Shown: piece after piece, positions 9,434-17,621 of the stretch
Numbering within the stretch: position 1 is the first letter of the stretch
How the letters are laid out: every line of letters starts with the position of its first letter
Source: Ralstonia soli
GTDB taxonomy: Bacteria > Pseudomonadota > Gammaproteobacteria > Burkholderiales > Burkholderiaceae
Length of the DNA: 64,000 nucleotides
NCBI RefSeq assembly: GCF_023955655.1
Contig: NZ_JAMXHT010000003.1
Location: forward strand, 310,001-374,000
Direction of reading: 5' to 3'
Program-made: the position numbers and the translations under genes
The notes under the pieces: generated by a model
Databases searched by the model: none
What the model was told of the DNA's origin: nothing
The model's input: only the letters and a program-made list of their open reading frames with translations

Positions 9434-9555
9434 CGTGGAATCAGCAGGAAGAATGTGAGCGCCGCACTGGCCGGGCGGCAAGGCGCTCATCATACGCGCC
9501 GGCTCGCGCGAGGCACGCGCCAGCCTCGCGCCGCTGCGGTTGCGAGACTGAACCG

Positions 9556-9906
9556 CTATCCCTGCATACGCTCGAACGTGTCGGCGTTGGTCATCACCGC
9601 GTGCGGCCAGGCCCGCTTGCCATCGGCGCCGGCGGCCTTGTCCGACACGACATGCCACACGGTCTGCATCTTGCCTTCGCGAAGCACGCCCGTGAACGCG
9701 CACACCATGTCGCCCTTGGGCGTCGGCCCCGCAAACGCGAAGGCAATGCACTCACCATGGCAGGTGCCGACGACGTCGTAGTCTCTGCCAAAGAAGCCGC
9801 TGTCGCGCAGCGCGGTGCGGAGGGTGCCGAAGAGGCGGCCGCCTTCTTCAGTCAATGTCACGACGGAGCCGTACTGGTTTCGCCAACTGCCCGTCCAGGT
9901 TGCCAT
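9556..9906 (-). CDS. Avidin/streptavidin-family protein
   Basis: A 116-residue single-domain beta-barrel protein resembling streptavidin. WRNQYGS (8-14) corresponds to WYNQLGS, GTLRTA to GTYESA, MQTVWHV (Trp84) to the Trp108 strand, and AW (Trp100) with NADTF (Asp109) to the Trp120 and Asp128 regions. Several biotin-pocket positions differ: Tyr43 is Leu29, Trp79 is Phe, Trp92 is Phe71, and Asn49 is probably Asp35. There is no signal peptide, so it is probably cytoplasmic, unlike secreted avidins. The start is the ATG at 9906 with an excellent ribosome site (AGGAGGAG). Biotin binding is plausible but unproven. Residue matches are from memory of the streptavidin sequence. Confidence 0.72.
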   Translation of the reverse strand: MATWTGSWRNQYGSVVTLTEEGGRLFGTLRTALRDSGFFGRDYDVVGTCHGECIAFAFAGPTPKGDMVCAFTGVLREGKMQTVWHVVSDKAAGADGKRAWPHAVMTNADTFERMQG

Positions 9907-10139
9907 CTCGCCTCCTCCTGCCGAATCCCTCGACAGCAGCACAGCAGGGCGCGTACCTGCGCGCGTCACATGGTGGCAGTGGTCGGCACCCACCAGCTCC
10001 CGGAATCCGAACAAGCTGACATCGGTTCGTGATGAATCACCCGAATATCTGAGCACTTTTTTCGGCTTCGCCTAACATGGGTGTACCCGAAGCCAAGCAT
10101 TGAGCGTCGCGCCATCCCGCATCGGGTAAGGAGCCGCTT

Positions 10140-10592
10140 ATGTCAGCCACGTCCCCCGCAGAAGTGTCCCTGGCTGAATCGATTCTCGGTACATGGCGCA
10201 TGTTGTCGTGGACGCGAACGCTACTATCGTCCGGTGAAACATCTGACGCGCTTGGACCGAACCCATTCGGATACATCAACTACGCACCAGATGGGCGCGT
10301 TATGGTTTTTGTTCTGCGTCGCGGGCGAGCCAGACCGAGAAGTAATCCACCGTCCGATCCGGAAAAAATTGCGCTATTCGACTCCATGTTCGCCTACGTG
10401 GGCACGTACGAGGTTCAGTCAGACCGGGTCATCCACACCTTGGATGGCAGTTGGAACGAGTTGTGGACGGGAACGCAGCAAACCCGCCTGCTCAGTTTCG
10501 AGCTCGGTCGCCTCGTGTATCGAACCCATGAAACCGTCGACCCCATGGACGGAAAGCGCTGTACCTATACGGTCGTATTTGAACGGGCCTGA
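10140..10592 (+). CDS. Lipocalin-like domain protein
   Basis: A 150-residue protein matching the lipocalin-like (Lipocalin_5) family. It begins ESILGTWRMLSW and continues with the family pattern YINYAPDGRVMVFV, FAYVGTYEV and HTLDGSWNELWTGTQQTR. It is a small single beta-barrel without a signal peptide, and the ligand is unknown. The ATG at 10140 follows an AAGGAG ribosome site. It is divergent from the avidin-like gene, so two small barrel-fold ligand-binding-type genes share one promoter region. Confidence 0.75.
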   Translation: MSATSPAEVSLAESILGTWRMLSWTRTLLSSGETSDALGPNPFGYINYAPDGRVMVFVLRRGRARPRSNPPSDPEKIALFDSMFAYVGTYEVQSDRVIHTLDGSWNELWTGTQQTRLLSFELGRLVYRTHETVDPMDGKRCTYTVVFERA

Positions 10593-10639
10593 ACTGCAAC
10601 CACGCGTTTCTCCACTCAGTGGCAGTTCGGCTCCCCCCC

Positions 10640-10681
10640 AAAAAAAGACGGGCCTGTTTTGCGAGTACTTGTTGGCCCGTC
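10640..10681 (-). terminator. Intrinsic terminator after the small lipoprotein gene
   Basis: On the minus strand a perfect 8-bp stem, GACGGGCC/GGCCCGTC (arms 10681-10674 and 10654-10647), is followed by seven T. It lies 30 bases past the stop of the small lipoprotein gene. Confidence 0.8.
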
Positions 10682-10711
10682 GATGGACAGTTGTGCAAAC
10701 GTCGGTTTCGC

Positions 10712-10930
10712 TTAGCGCGGAGCCGTACTGGTGAACCCAGTGGCTGCTCCGCTCGCGCTACCGCTTGTGCTGGTGCCGGTCCCATATCCCGGTTGAGACA
10801 TCGAGCTCGTCCCAGGCGTCACACTCCCTGAACCTGCAGCCGAACCCGTTCCGCTACCGGCGGCAGTACAGCCAGCTAAAGCGCAGGCGATGGCAAATGC
10901 AAGCGCACTGATTGAAGTTGTCTTGCTCAT
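10712..10930 (-). CDS. Small Gly/Ser/Thr-rich lipoprotein
   Basis: A 72-residue predicted lipoprotein. The signal peptide (MSKTTSISALAFAIACALAGC) ends in the lipobox LAGC. The mature part is almost entirely Gly, Ser, Thr and Ala with a few Pro, and so probably disordered. The ATG at 10930 has a GGAGG ribosome site 5 bases upstream, and a clear terminator follows, so it is a complete monocistronic gene. No function is recognisable. Confidence 0.72.
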   Translation of the reverse strand: MSKTTSISALAFAIACALAGCTAAGSGTGSAAGSGSVTPGTSSMSQPGYGTGTSTSGSASGAATGFTSTAPR

Positions 10931-11471
10931 GTGGTCCTCCATCTTTCGGGTGATCAGACTTCCCCCGGGGCACTCAGGCGGGATTCGGGGGCTGTTCCGA
11001 CCCAGGAGCAAACGCCGTTCCAACGCTTCCCCTCACTTCCGTAACGACAACCTTGTTCGGTTGCAGGAGTGAAGGCGAAGAACGAGCGCAAGGCATACCG
11101 ATGGAGCATGCAGTGCGATCGCACGCCACGTTGATCGGCTATGAAATGGACAAGACACGGGCGCAGCCGGACTGCAAGAACCAAATGCAGTGGCCTTGGC
11201 GGCAGCGCTTGCTGCCTTGGCTGTATTCGCTCAGACGCCGCTGGCGCCAATGACCGAATCGGATTCCATGGCTACGACAAAAAACATCCCTAGCGCTGAG
11301 CGGCGGTTAAGCCTCAAACAGGATGGAGCGGTGCTGGTAGGGAGTCTCTCTTCCGCCCTCTCGAACGTACGCACAGTATTTGCGCCCCACGCACGCCCAC
11401 AGAGGCAGCTCCTGAATGTTGTAGCACTTACGCACAGACCGAAGCGTTGACACTGCAAACATCAACCTTCG
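10931..11471. other. Non-coding or degraded stretch at the start of the accessory region
   Basis: I see no well-supported gene here. A plus-strand GTG frame at 11190-11450 would encode 86 residues starting with a signal-like run (VALAAALAALAVFAQTPLA). It lacks a good ribosome site and its second half has no regular protein character, so it may be a gene remnant. The stretch ends at the first glycosylase fragment. Confidence 0.45.
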
Positions 11472-11939
11472 TCAGTCAGGCATATCCAGCCATGATCGCA
11501 GTTGCCGCCAAACCTGCAGCTTCTCGGAGTACGGAGCCGTATGCGCTGGACTACTGGAAGGAAGCCGCAGGACGTGATGCCGATCACCATGCCGCCCCAG
11601 AGCCTTCAAACCCATGCGTTCAGCAGTCCCACCATTGAAAGCAATCACAACCAGATTCGGTAGCGATTCGATCAAGCCCAGCAAATCATTGCCAGCGTGG
11701 TCGCGGATCTTGCTGTCGAGACTGCCTTCGCGTTTCGCTTCTGCCACCACGTCCCACAGTCCGACGTGATGCACCAGCAGCGTTTGCAGCCGCGCGGCAT
11801 ATTGCATGCCGCGCAGGTCCTCGCCAATGACGTCACCCACAAGTTCCCAGAACTTGTTGGTGTTTTGGTCAATTTGACACCCAAGCCGTAGGCCGATCTC
11901 CCGCCATTTCGAGAACCCCGACGACGACAGTTGCTGCAT
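11472..11939 (-). pseudogene. 5'-truncated copy of the hypoxanthine/uracil-DNA glycosylase gene
   Basis: Residues 28-155 of this frame (NKFWELVGDVIGEDL... to ...YSEKLQVWRQLRSWL) align without gaps to the complete glycosylase encoded at 19146-19673, at roughly three-quarters identity or better by eye. The N-terminal part with the glycosylase loop GSLPGEASL is missing. It is replaced by 27 unrelated residues starting at an ATG at 11939. Homology covers about 11472-11858 and stops at the stop codon. It lies just downstream of the nitrile hydratase operon. It is probably non-functional as a glycosylase. The open frame is intact, so it may still be translated. Confidence 0.8.
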
Positions 11940-11957
11940 TACGGCAATCCACCGTGT

Positions 11958-12326
11958 TCACGGAAGCTCAATCGGCATGCCATGCGCGGTGTGTCGGGCC
12001 GCCTCCTGCCAAGCATTCTGACGATGCAGCAGCAGGTCGCCCGTGAACCACTGTTTTTGCAGCACCAGACGTTCGAGCGCCGTCAGCCAGTGTGCATAGT
12101 AAGTGTCGCCATGATCCGGATCGCCGGCTGCTCGCGCGCTCTGTATTGTTGAACTCAAACAGGTCGTCCACTCGGACCAAGTGAACAAACCACGCTCATG
12201 CAACGCAAGCGTCATGGCGAAAGCTGCGGCTTGCCAGGGCGCATCAAAGACCGGTTCTGCGTGCTCGCGAGGAGATTCCAGCAGGCTTGTATTGCATTTG
12301 GACTCAGGGACTCCAGCAGGCGTCAT
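11958..12326 (-). CDS. Nitrile hydratase activator/accessory protein
   Basis: A 122-residue protein similar to the P14K/NHase activator family, which is itself related to the N-terminal part of the beta subunit. Hallmarks are FDAPWQAAAFAMTLALHERGLFTWSEWTTCLSSTI and DTYYAHWLTALERLV. In cobalt-type nitrile hydratases such proteins swap or insert cobalt into the alpha subunit. The start is taken at the ATG at 12326, one base after the beta stop; an in-frame ATG at 12374 would overlap the beta gene. It is the last gene of a tightly packed alpha-beta-activator operon. The next minus-strand sequence is a glycosylase fragment. Confidence 0.82.
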   Translation of the reverse strand: MTPAGVPESKCNTSLLESPREHAEPVFDAPWQAAAFAMTLALHERGLFTWSEWTTCLSSTIQSARAAGDPDHGDTYYAHWLTALERLVLQKQWFTGDLLLHRQNAWQEAARHTAHGMPIELP

Positions 12327-12327
12327 G

Positions 12328-13023
12328 TCAGCCCCCTGCACTCGTACGATCCAGATACGGTTCCCAGCAATCAATGCAGACGGAGGACGCCGTGGTATTC
12401 ACGCCCCAAAGTTCGGCGGCTTCAAAACACACGGTATATAACCATTGAGGCTGCTCACCCTGGCCAATCGCGTTGGTATCCGGGAACACGTGCGCACCAT
12501 GCAGCGCAATGATCCGGCCTCGTCTGCCTCTGCAGTAGCGTGGCAAGCGCGTGTGAGTAAGAGGATGCATCTGCCGCGCACACACGATGTCACCAACAGC
12601 GAAGCGCGCCGGGCCAGATGCTGTGCGATTGACAGGATTGCCGCGCAACAGTGCGGCCGGCACCTGACTGGCTGTCAGTACCCGTTGAACCGTTAACGGC
12701 GTTAGCGGCGTTAGCGGCGTTAGCGGCGGCGCCTTCGACATTCCGGCTTCGATTTCCTCTTCCGTTGCCAGACCGGTCGCAATCAGCATCTTCTTCAGGC
12801 CCGCAAACCAGATCTCGTAGTAACTGCTCGCCAGATATTGGGCAGGTGGCAGGCTTTCACGCGCTGCACGGGACATGTCGATATTCCATTTGCCGGATGC
12901 CCCCATGGCGATCGTGATTGCGAAAACGCGCTGCTCCCAATCGGCATGAAAACGCGGCTCGTCGCGTTCAGGCCGAACGGGGCCGAACGACTGCATGCCG
13001 CCGAGGTCTTGTGCACCATTCAT
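12328..13023 (-). CDS. nthB: Nitrile hydratase beta subunit
   Basis: A 231-residue beta subunit of a cobalt nitrile hydratase, which converts nitriles to amides. The start [16 protein letters not shown] is the family signature and selects the ATG at 13023, which overlaps the alpha stop (ATGA), so translation is probably coupled. An in-frame GTG lies two codons upstream. The N-terminal helical half ([25 protein letters not shown]) and the C-terminal SH3-like barrel ([23 protein letters not shown]...GRRGRI) are both present. The linker carries [10 protein letters not shown], encoded by a 9-bp tandem repeat at about 12694-12731. Confidence 0.9.
   Translation of the reverse strand: MNGAQDLGGMQSFGPVRPERDEPRFHADWEQRVFAITIAMGASGKWNIDMSRAARESLPPAQYLASSYYEIWFAGLKKMLIATGLATEEEIEAGMSKAPPLTPLTPLTPLTVQRVLTASQVPAALLRGNPVNRTASGPARFAVGDIVCARQMHPLTHTRLPRYCRGRRGRIIALHGAHVFPDTNAIGQGEQPQWLYTVCFEAAELWGVNTTASSVCIDCWEPYLDRTSAGG
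12694..12731. repeat. 9-bp microsatellite inside nthB
   Basis: About four head-to-tail copies of the 9-bp unit GTTAGCGGC (plus-strand orientation; the first copy has an A/G change) encode a Thr-Pro-Leu repeat in the interdomain linker of the beta subunit. Copy-number change would keep the frame and alter only linker length. Confidence 0.8.
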
Positions 13024-13691
13024 ACACACCCCTCTTGCTGTTCGCCAGGCACCCTCGGCAATCCCGTGCCAATCATCGAGTCACGCGTAACGAGTTGGGC
13101 AAGCGCCTCTTCACTCATGCCACGCGTACCGGGCGGACACATCGGCAAGACAAGATAGCGGACTTCGGCGGTGGAGTCCCACACACGTATTTCAACGTCG
13201 GGAGACAACGTGACGCCGAACTCCGTAAGCACGCCACGCGGGTCAATCACCGCACGTGAGCGATAAGGCGCCGACTTGTACCAGACGGGCGGCAACCCAA
13301 GCACGGGCCATGGATAACATGAGCAAAGCGTGCAGACCACCATGTTGTGAACGGTTGGCGTATTTTCCAACGCCACCATATGTTCACCCTGCCTCCCGGT
13401 GTAGCCTAAAGACGCAATGGCCGCGGACGCGTCGTTCAGCAACCATTGCCTGTAATGCGGATCTCGCCAAGCTCTGGCCACAACACGAGCCCCGTTATGC
13501 GGCCCGACCTTGTGCTCATACGTCTCGATCAGCACATTCAGTGCGGCGGGATCAACATATCCTTTCTCGACGAGCAGAGATTCCAGGGCGCGAACACGCA
13601 CGTCCATCTCTGAGAGAACGCTGCCTCCATGATGGTGGTCTTCGTCCGGTTGATGCTTGGTCCGGATTGCTCGCGGGTCGTCATGGCTCAT
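13020..13691 (-). CDS. nthA: Nitrile hydratase alpha subunit, cobalt type
   Basis: A 223-residue alpha subunit. The metal-binding claw VCTLCSC lies at about 119-125, with Cys120, Cys123, Ser124 and Cys125. Thr at the second claw position and Tyr after the last Cys mark the cobalt rather than the iron (CSLCSC-T) class. [25 protein letters not shown] and the C-terminal [19 protein letters not shown] are standard family blocks. The N-terminus has a short His-rich stretch (EDHHHGG). The start is the ATG at 13691. It is first in an operon with nthB and the activator, and divergent from an amino-acid binding protein gene. No amidase or aldoxime dehydratase is adjacent. Confidence 0.93.
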   Translation of the reverse strand: MSHDDPRAIRTKHQPDEDHHHGGSVLSEMDVRVRALESLLVEKGYVDPAALNVLIETYEHKVGPHNGARVVARAWRDPHYRQWLLNDASAAIASLGYTGRQGEHMVALENTPTVHNMVVCTLCSCYPWPVLGLPPVWYKSAPYRSRAVIDPRGVLTEFGVTLSPDVEIRVWDSTAEVRYLVLPMCPPGTRGMSEEALAQLVTRDSMIGTGLPRVPGEQQEGCV

Positions 13692-14017
13692 CGCGGGTCG
13701 CCAGAAAGGAATGCGAAACGCAAGCAGTATGGTTCGCGACAAGCGCCAAGGCAAGGCGGTAACGTGCTTCACGTATGTACGACCCGCCATCATCCACCGG
13801 CCGTCTAGAGCGCCGCCAGGGGCGATCCCCACCACTTGGCACGGTGCCATTCGCAGGTTGTTTCATCCTTGAGCGAATTGGGCGTGAACGTCGCCTTGCT
13901 GCTGACCTTGCCCCCCCCAAAACTCCTGCTGTACCAGCATCGGTATGGTTCTTGCAGATTTCCACGGATGGGGCGTCGCCCATGGCAGCGATCGCCTCAT
14001 CCGCTGCGGAGATCTTC
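13692..14017. other. Divergent promoter region of nitrile hydratase and binding-protein genes
   Basis: This 326-bp gap lies between two divergent genes. Open frames continue upstream of both chosen starts, but their translations lack family similarity. I see no clear -35/-10 pair or operator. Confidence 0.4.
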
Positions 14018-14773
14018 ATGAAAACGTTTTTGGCTACGGCCACGGCTGCATTTGTGCTCCTGACGCTTTCGGCACCCGGTTCTTCATCTGCGCAGCAAGT
14101 GCTGAGAGCGGGCAGCACCGTAGCTGGACAACCCATGTCCGGCCTGAATCCGCAAACCAAGCAGCTTGAAGGGATCTCGGTGGAGTTACTTCAGGCCATT
14201 GCGAAGGATGCTGGACTGCAGATCGAGTTCAAGCCGATGACCTTCGCAGAACTGCAGCCAGCCCTGCTGGACGGAACGATCGACATCATTGCAGCTTCCT
14301 ATGGCGTCACGCCTGCGCGACAGAAGCTCGTGGATTTCACCAACGTCTACGGGTCGTACCGGGACAAGCTGCTCATATCTGTCAGTGACACGAAGACGTA
14401 CCGATCAGCGGCAGATTTCAAGGGGATGACGATCGCGATTCCCAAAGGAAGCGCATACGTAGATGGCTTGAAAGAAGCCGGGGCCATCCTGACCTTGGTC
14501 AGCACGCCGCCAGAAGCGATCGACGAACTGGAAGCCGGTCACGTAGCAGGCGTTGTCGATAATGGGCTCCAGATCATGTATCGCATGCGGAACAATGCGC
14601 ACCCCATGCTCAGGGTCGTTGATTCGTACCACCCCATCCAGGAAGGCATGCTGGCTTTTGCTGTAAGGAAAGGCGATGCAGACCTGCTCGCAAAACTCAA
14701 CGCTTCACTGAAGAAGCTGCAAGCAGATGGCACGGTCAGGGCGATTTACACGCGGTGGGGGCTCGATCTGTGA
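14018..14773 (+). CDS. Amino-acid ABC transporter substrate-binding protein (family 3), orphan
   Basis: A 251-residue periplasmic binding protein. The signal peptide is MKTFLATATAAFVLLTLSAPGSSSA. The family-3 features are LEGISVELLQAIAKDAGLQIEFKPMTF, LLDGTIDIIAASYGVTPARQKLVDFTNVYG and a C-terminal RAIYTRWGLDL. The start at 14018 is placed at the signal peptide. It should capture a polar amino acid or similar solute for an ABC importer, but no permease or ATPase gene is near. It may share components encoded elsewhere or serve as a sensor input. It is divergent from the nitrile hydratase operon; any link to nitrile metabolism is speculative. Confidence 0.85.
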   Translation: MKTFLATATAAFVLLTLSAPGSSSAQQVLRAGSTVAGQPMSGLNPQTKQLEGISVELLQAIAKDAGLQIEFKPMTFAELQPALLDGTIDIIAASYGVTPARQKLVDFTNVYGSYRDKLLISVSDTKTYRSAADFKGMTIAIPKGSAYVDGLKEAGAILTLVSTPPEAIDELEAGHVAGVVDNGLQIMYRMRNNAHPMLRVVDSYHPIQEGMLAFAVRKGDADLLAKLNASLKKLQADGTVRAIYTRWGLDL

Positions 14774-14810
14774 CCACACCTGCGACGCGCGGAACTGAGC
14801 GGACATGGGC

Positions 14811-15794
14811 TCAGAACGCCATCAGGTCCCTGGCCACCACCACTGTTCCGGAAAAGAATTTCTTCACCTCGGGTACATAGCGCTGGTAATCGTCATGCTC
14901 ATTGACCGTCGGTAGCAGGTGAGTCAGCACCACCGTCTTGACCCGGGCGTGCGCCGCCATCTTCCCGACCTCATCCGGCGTCAAATGCTCCTCGACGACA
15001 TGCCGCATGAACGCCGCCTGTTGCTCCGGTGTCATCCCCTGCCAGGTACCGTTCTGAATCAACACCTGCTTCACGTCTTCGCTGGAACCGACCTCCGACA
15101 CGAGGGTGTCGGCATTCTTGGCTAACTCAGTCACCGCGTCGCTGGGGCCGGTATCGCCAGTGAAGACAATGACGCGGTCGGGGGTCTGAAAACGATAGGC
15201 ATAGGACTTGTACTTGCCGTAGTACGGGCTGCCCTCCGGGATATGGAAGTGCGTGTTCTCGACAGCAGTCACCTTGATGTTCTGATCTTGGTAGATCAAC
15301 CCTGGCGCAACATCATGGCCGACGAAGACATCGGCAAGCGGTGTGCGCCTGCCTTCGGCCCAGCGGATTTCCGCATTCACCGTGAAATACTGAATGGCTC
15401 CTTTTACCAGCGCGACGGTCCCGGGCGGACCATAGACGGCGATTGGGTCGTGGCGCTGAAAATCCCACGCAACAGACATGAGTGCGCCCAACCCCGCGGT
15501 GTGATCGTCGTGGCAGTGGGTGATAAACACATGCCCGATCTGCCGGAAATTGGCCCCAGCCTGCGTCAACCGGCGCAGCACACCATCGCCGGCGTCTATG
15601 AGGTAGTACGTCCCGTTGACGACCAACAGATTCGATGACTGCGCCCGATCCTTGGCGGGAATCGGGCCGCCGCGCGTACCGAGCGTGATGAGATGTGTGC
15701 CGGTTTGCGTCTGCGTTGCCTCTCCGTTCGCCGGCTGCACAGAGAGGATGATGACGGCAACGATGCCCGCAAACAACGTCCGGTAGATCTGCAT
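14811..15794 (-). CDS. Secreted metallo-beta-lactamase-fold hydrolase
   Basis: A 327-residue protein with an N-terminal signal peptide (MQIYRTLFAGIVAVIILSVQPANG). The metallo-beta-lactamase motif is FITHCHDDHTAG (HxHxDH), with further ligands in VFTGDTGPSD and VLTHLLP. The overall layout resembles the ribonuclease-Z-like/arylsulfatase branch, in which RNase Z relatives are exported and have other substrates. The substrate is unknown. The start at 15794 gives a proper signal peptide; upstream codons do not fit. It converges with the binding-protein gene and leaves about 40 bp between them. Confidence 0.82.
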   Translation of the reverse strand: MQIYRTLFAGIVAVIILSVQPANGEATQTQTGTHLITLGTRGGPIPAKDRAQSSNLLVVNGTYYLIDAGDGVLRRLTQAGANFRQIGHVFITHCHDDHTAGLGALMSVAWDFQRHDPIAVYGPPGTVALVKGAIQYFTVNAEIRWAEGRRTPLADVFVGHDVAPGLIYQDQNIKVTAVENTHFHIPEGSPYYGKYKSYAYRFQTPDRVIVFTGDTGPSDAVTELAKNADTLVSEVGSSEDVKQVLIQNGTWQGMTPEQQAAFMRHVVEEHLTPDEVGKMAAHARVKTVVLTHLLPTVNEHDDYQRYVPEVKKFFSGTVVVARDLMAF

Positions 15795-16042
15795 CGCCTT
15801 CTCCGTCAAACGCCATGCGGCAGCCTCGCATTGCCGGAGAAAAAGCGGAGCATCTAGCATGCCATCAGTCGGAACAGGCGATGAGACAGGCGTCAACCAT
15901 TAACGCGGCACAGAGACGCGTGGTGAAACCCAAAAAATGTTTCACTCCCGCAACAAGCTTGTCGAACAAAAGACGATTGGCACCATGCGGGATCGCGCTG
16001 AAGATGTGGCGCGACAGCTCGAATGAATTGTCTCCGCCTCCG

Positions 16043-16423
16043 TCAGGCAGACTGGGCAAGCCAACTCCGCAATGCTTGCCACGCAAGCAACTTCTCCGCA
16101 TACGGCATCGTATGCGCCAGACTGCTCGACGGAAGCCGGACGATACGAAGGCGATCGCCATGCGAGCCAAGCGCCTTCAGCCCAATCCGCTCGGCGGTCC
16201 CGCCATTGAACGCAATCACGGCCAACGCCGGCAGTGACCAGAAGAACATTTCCCGTGAGCGCATGAACTCGCGAACTTGCTCTGTCCGCTTCTGGTAAAT
16301 CCTGCCGACCGCAAGCCCGAGAACCACTCTAGTCTGTTCATTCGCCATTCCGGCGTCGATCAGATCCTGCTTAAGCCTAGCAAGGACGATGGATCTGTAT
16401 CGCTCGGCGGTGAATAGCTTCAT
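16043..16423 (-). pseudogene. Chimeric frame ending in a second glycosylase 3' fragment
   Basis: The last 63 residues ([23 protein letters not shown]... to the stop at 16043) are a diverged copy of the C-terminal third of the glycosylase encoded at 19146-19673 (homology about 16043-16234). It is fused in frame to 63 residues of different origin (from MKLFTAERYRSIVLARLKQ), which may be the remnant of another gene. The fused frame is open from an ATG at 16423. It overlaps the 3' end of the truncated DUF2726 gene. It is most likely a recombination scar; a working product is unlikely but not excluded. Confidence 0.7.
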
Positions 16424-16739
16424 ACAGCGGCTTGAGCGTACAGCGTTCGCAAACCAGGAAGTCGACGTACTTTTGCGCGAACGAATTGCGCCCACCGTTG
16501 CGTCTCTTCGCTTCCTTGAGGAAGGCAGACATTGCAACCTGCGGGAAGACGTGTGAGGCCCTCAAGGCAACAACGAGACGCTCATACAACTCAGCTTCCC
16601 ATTTGTCCATGAGAGCGGGTTTGGACACCAACGATGCGACCGGCGTATTTGTATTGCTTGCGCCACGTTTTCCTTCCACCGCAGCCGCGAGCACAGCCAA
16701 AACAACCACAACACCCAGCAGCACAAGAGCCAGTCTCAT
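16377..16739 (-). pseudogene. DUF2726 domain protein, 3'-truncated
   Basis: The 120-residue frame starts with a membrane anchor (MRLALVLLGVVVVLAVLAAAV), followed by the DUF2726 signature region: SKPALMDKWEAELYERLVVAL, VFPQVAMSAFLKEAK and SFAQKYVDFLVC-ERCTLKPL. Family members normally continue with a conserved acidic/His block after the L-KPL strand, consistent with a nuclease-like fold. Here the frame runs into YEAIHRRAIQIHRPC and stops. The loss coincides with the junction to the chimeric glycosylase fragment, so the gene was probably cut by the same event. Confidence 0.6.
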
Positions 16740-17135
16740 ACCTCTCTCCACCCGTATCAGCGACGATGCCAAAGCCAAAGCTCAGGCAACTACAGCAGCT
16801 ACTGACGTAATTAAGAGCACTCCCGATGTGGACAGCCGTAGCAAACAAATGCAGCAGATGCTGAAGCGTAACCAGCTATTCGGGTGCTCACAGGCCACTC
16901 GCCTAGCGGAGATAGCTGAGGACCTAATTATTTAGCTGCGCCATTTGCTGAAGCAACACATTAATTCATGAAAGTTACATACATTGCTTCATCAATGAAT
17001 CAAATTGTCGTAGGCGCGAAGGAAATCGCATATCTAAGAACTGTGAAATATAGTGGGTAAAGCAAGAGCGAATGATTATGTTTTGTGCTTGCGGAGTTTA
17101 TTTTATGCTCGGGCAATCATTAACGGGAGGCAGAT
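16740..17135. other. AT-rich intergenic stretch with an inverted repeat
   Basis: This gap of about 400 bp lies between the DUF2726 remnant and a small secreted-protein gene. From about 16925 it is much richer in A and T than the surroundings, which suggests foreign origin. TGAAGCAA at 16949-16956 pairs with TTGCTTCA at 16984-16991, and ATGAAT-type motifs recur. I see no gene. Confidence 0.55.
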
Positions 17136-17471
17136 ATGCCAAATCGTTTGCATGTCCACCCATTCACGGTTTCGTTGACGGGGCTGGCATTACTATGCGG
17201 CAGCGCATCGGCGCAGGTGGTCGCGCCGACGAGCACCAACACGAGTTCGGCCGTGCCCGCCGAAGACACTTCTGCAGACCCCTCTATTGAGGACGCATCT
17301 CTCGCGGTCCTGCCTACCCATGTCAAGAGTGGTGCTGCCTCAGTCCGTGGTGGATTCGAGGTCGAGCGCTGCAGAGAAGTCAACGCAACCACAGGAAAAT
17401 GCGTGGATGCGATGTGCGTCGGTTACACAGACCAAGGAGTCCGGAGCGAGCACTTTGAATGCGTGCCTTGA
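17136..17471 (+). CDS. Small secreted protein, unknown function
   Basis: A 111-residue protein with a signal peptide cleaved at about ASAQ (residues 24-27), an acidic Ser/Thr-rich linker, and a C-terminal part with four cysteines (ERC, GKC, AMC, FEC) that could form two disulfides. The ATG at 17136 follows a GGGAGG ribosome site. It has no family I recognise. The AT-rich flank upstream and position among small exported proteins suggest accessory origin. Confidence 0.65.
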   Translation: MPNRLHVHPFTVSLTGLALLCGSASAQVVAPTSTNTSSAVPAEDTSADPSIEDASLAVLPTHVKSGAASVRGGFEVERCREVNATTGKCVDAMCVGYTDQGVRSEHFECVP

Positions 17472-17621
17472 CGTTCCATTGGTTGCAGAAGGGCCTTGAA
17501 CCTTTTTTTGGGCTGCTTATAGCCGCAGGCTGTTCTGTCGGAGGTGTACCCAAGCATGGCCGGATATTCAGCTAGCGAATGCCTGAACCTGGCCGCTCGC
17601 AGACTTGAGCAACCCTGGTCG

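Noticed and set aside
15865-16170. A 101-codon minus-strand frame next to the glycosylase fragment
   Set aside because: It overlaps the fragment in another frame, lacks a ribosome site and has no recognised domain.
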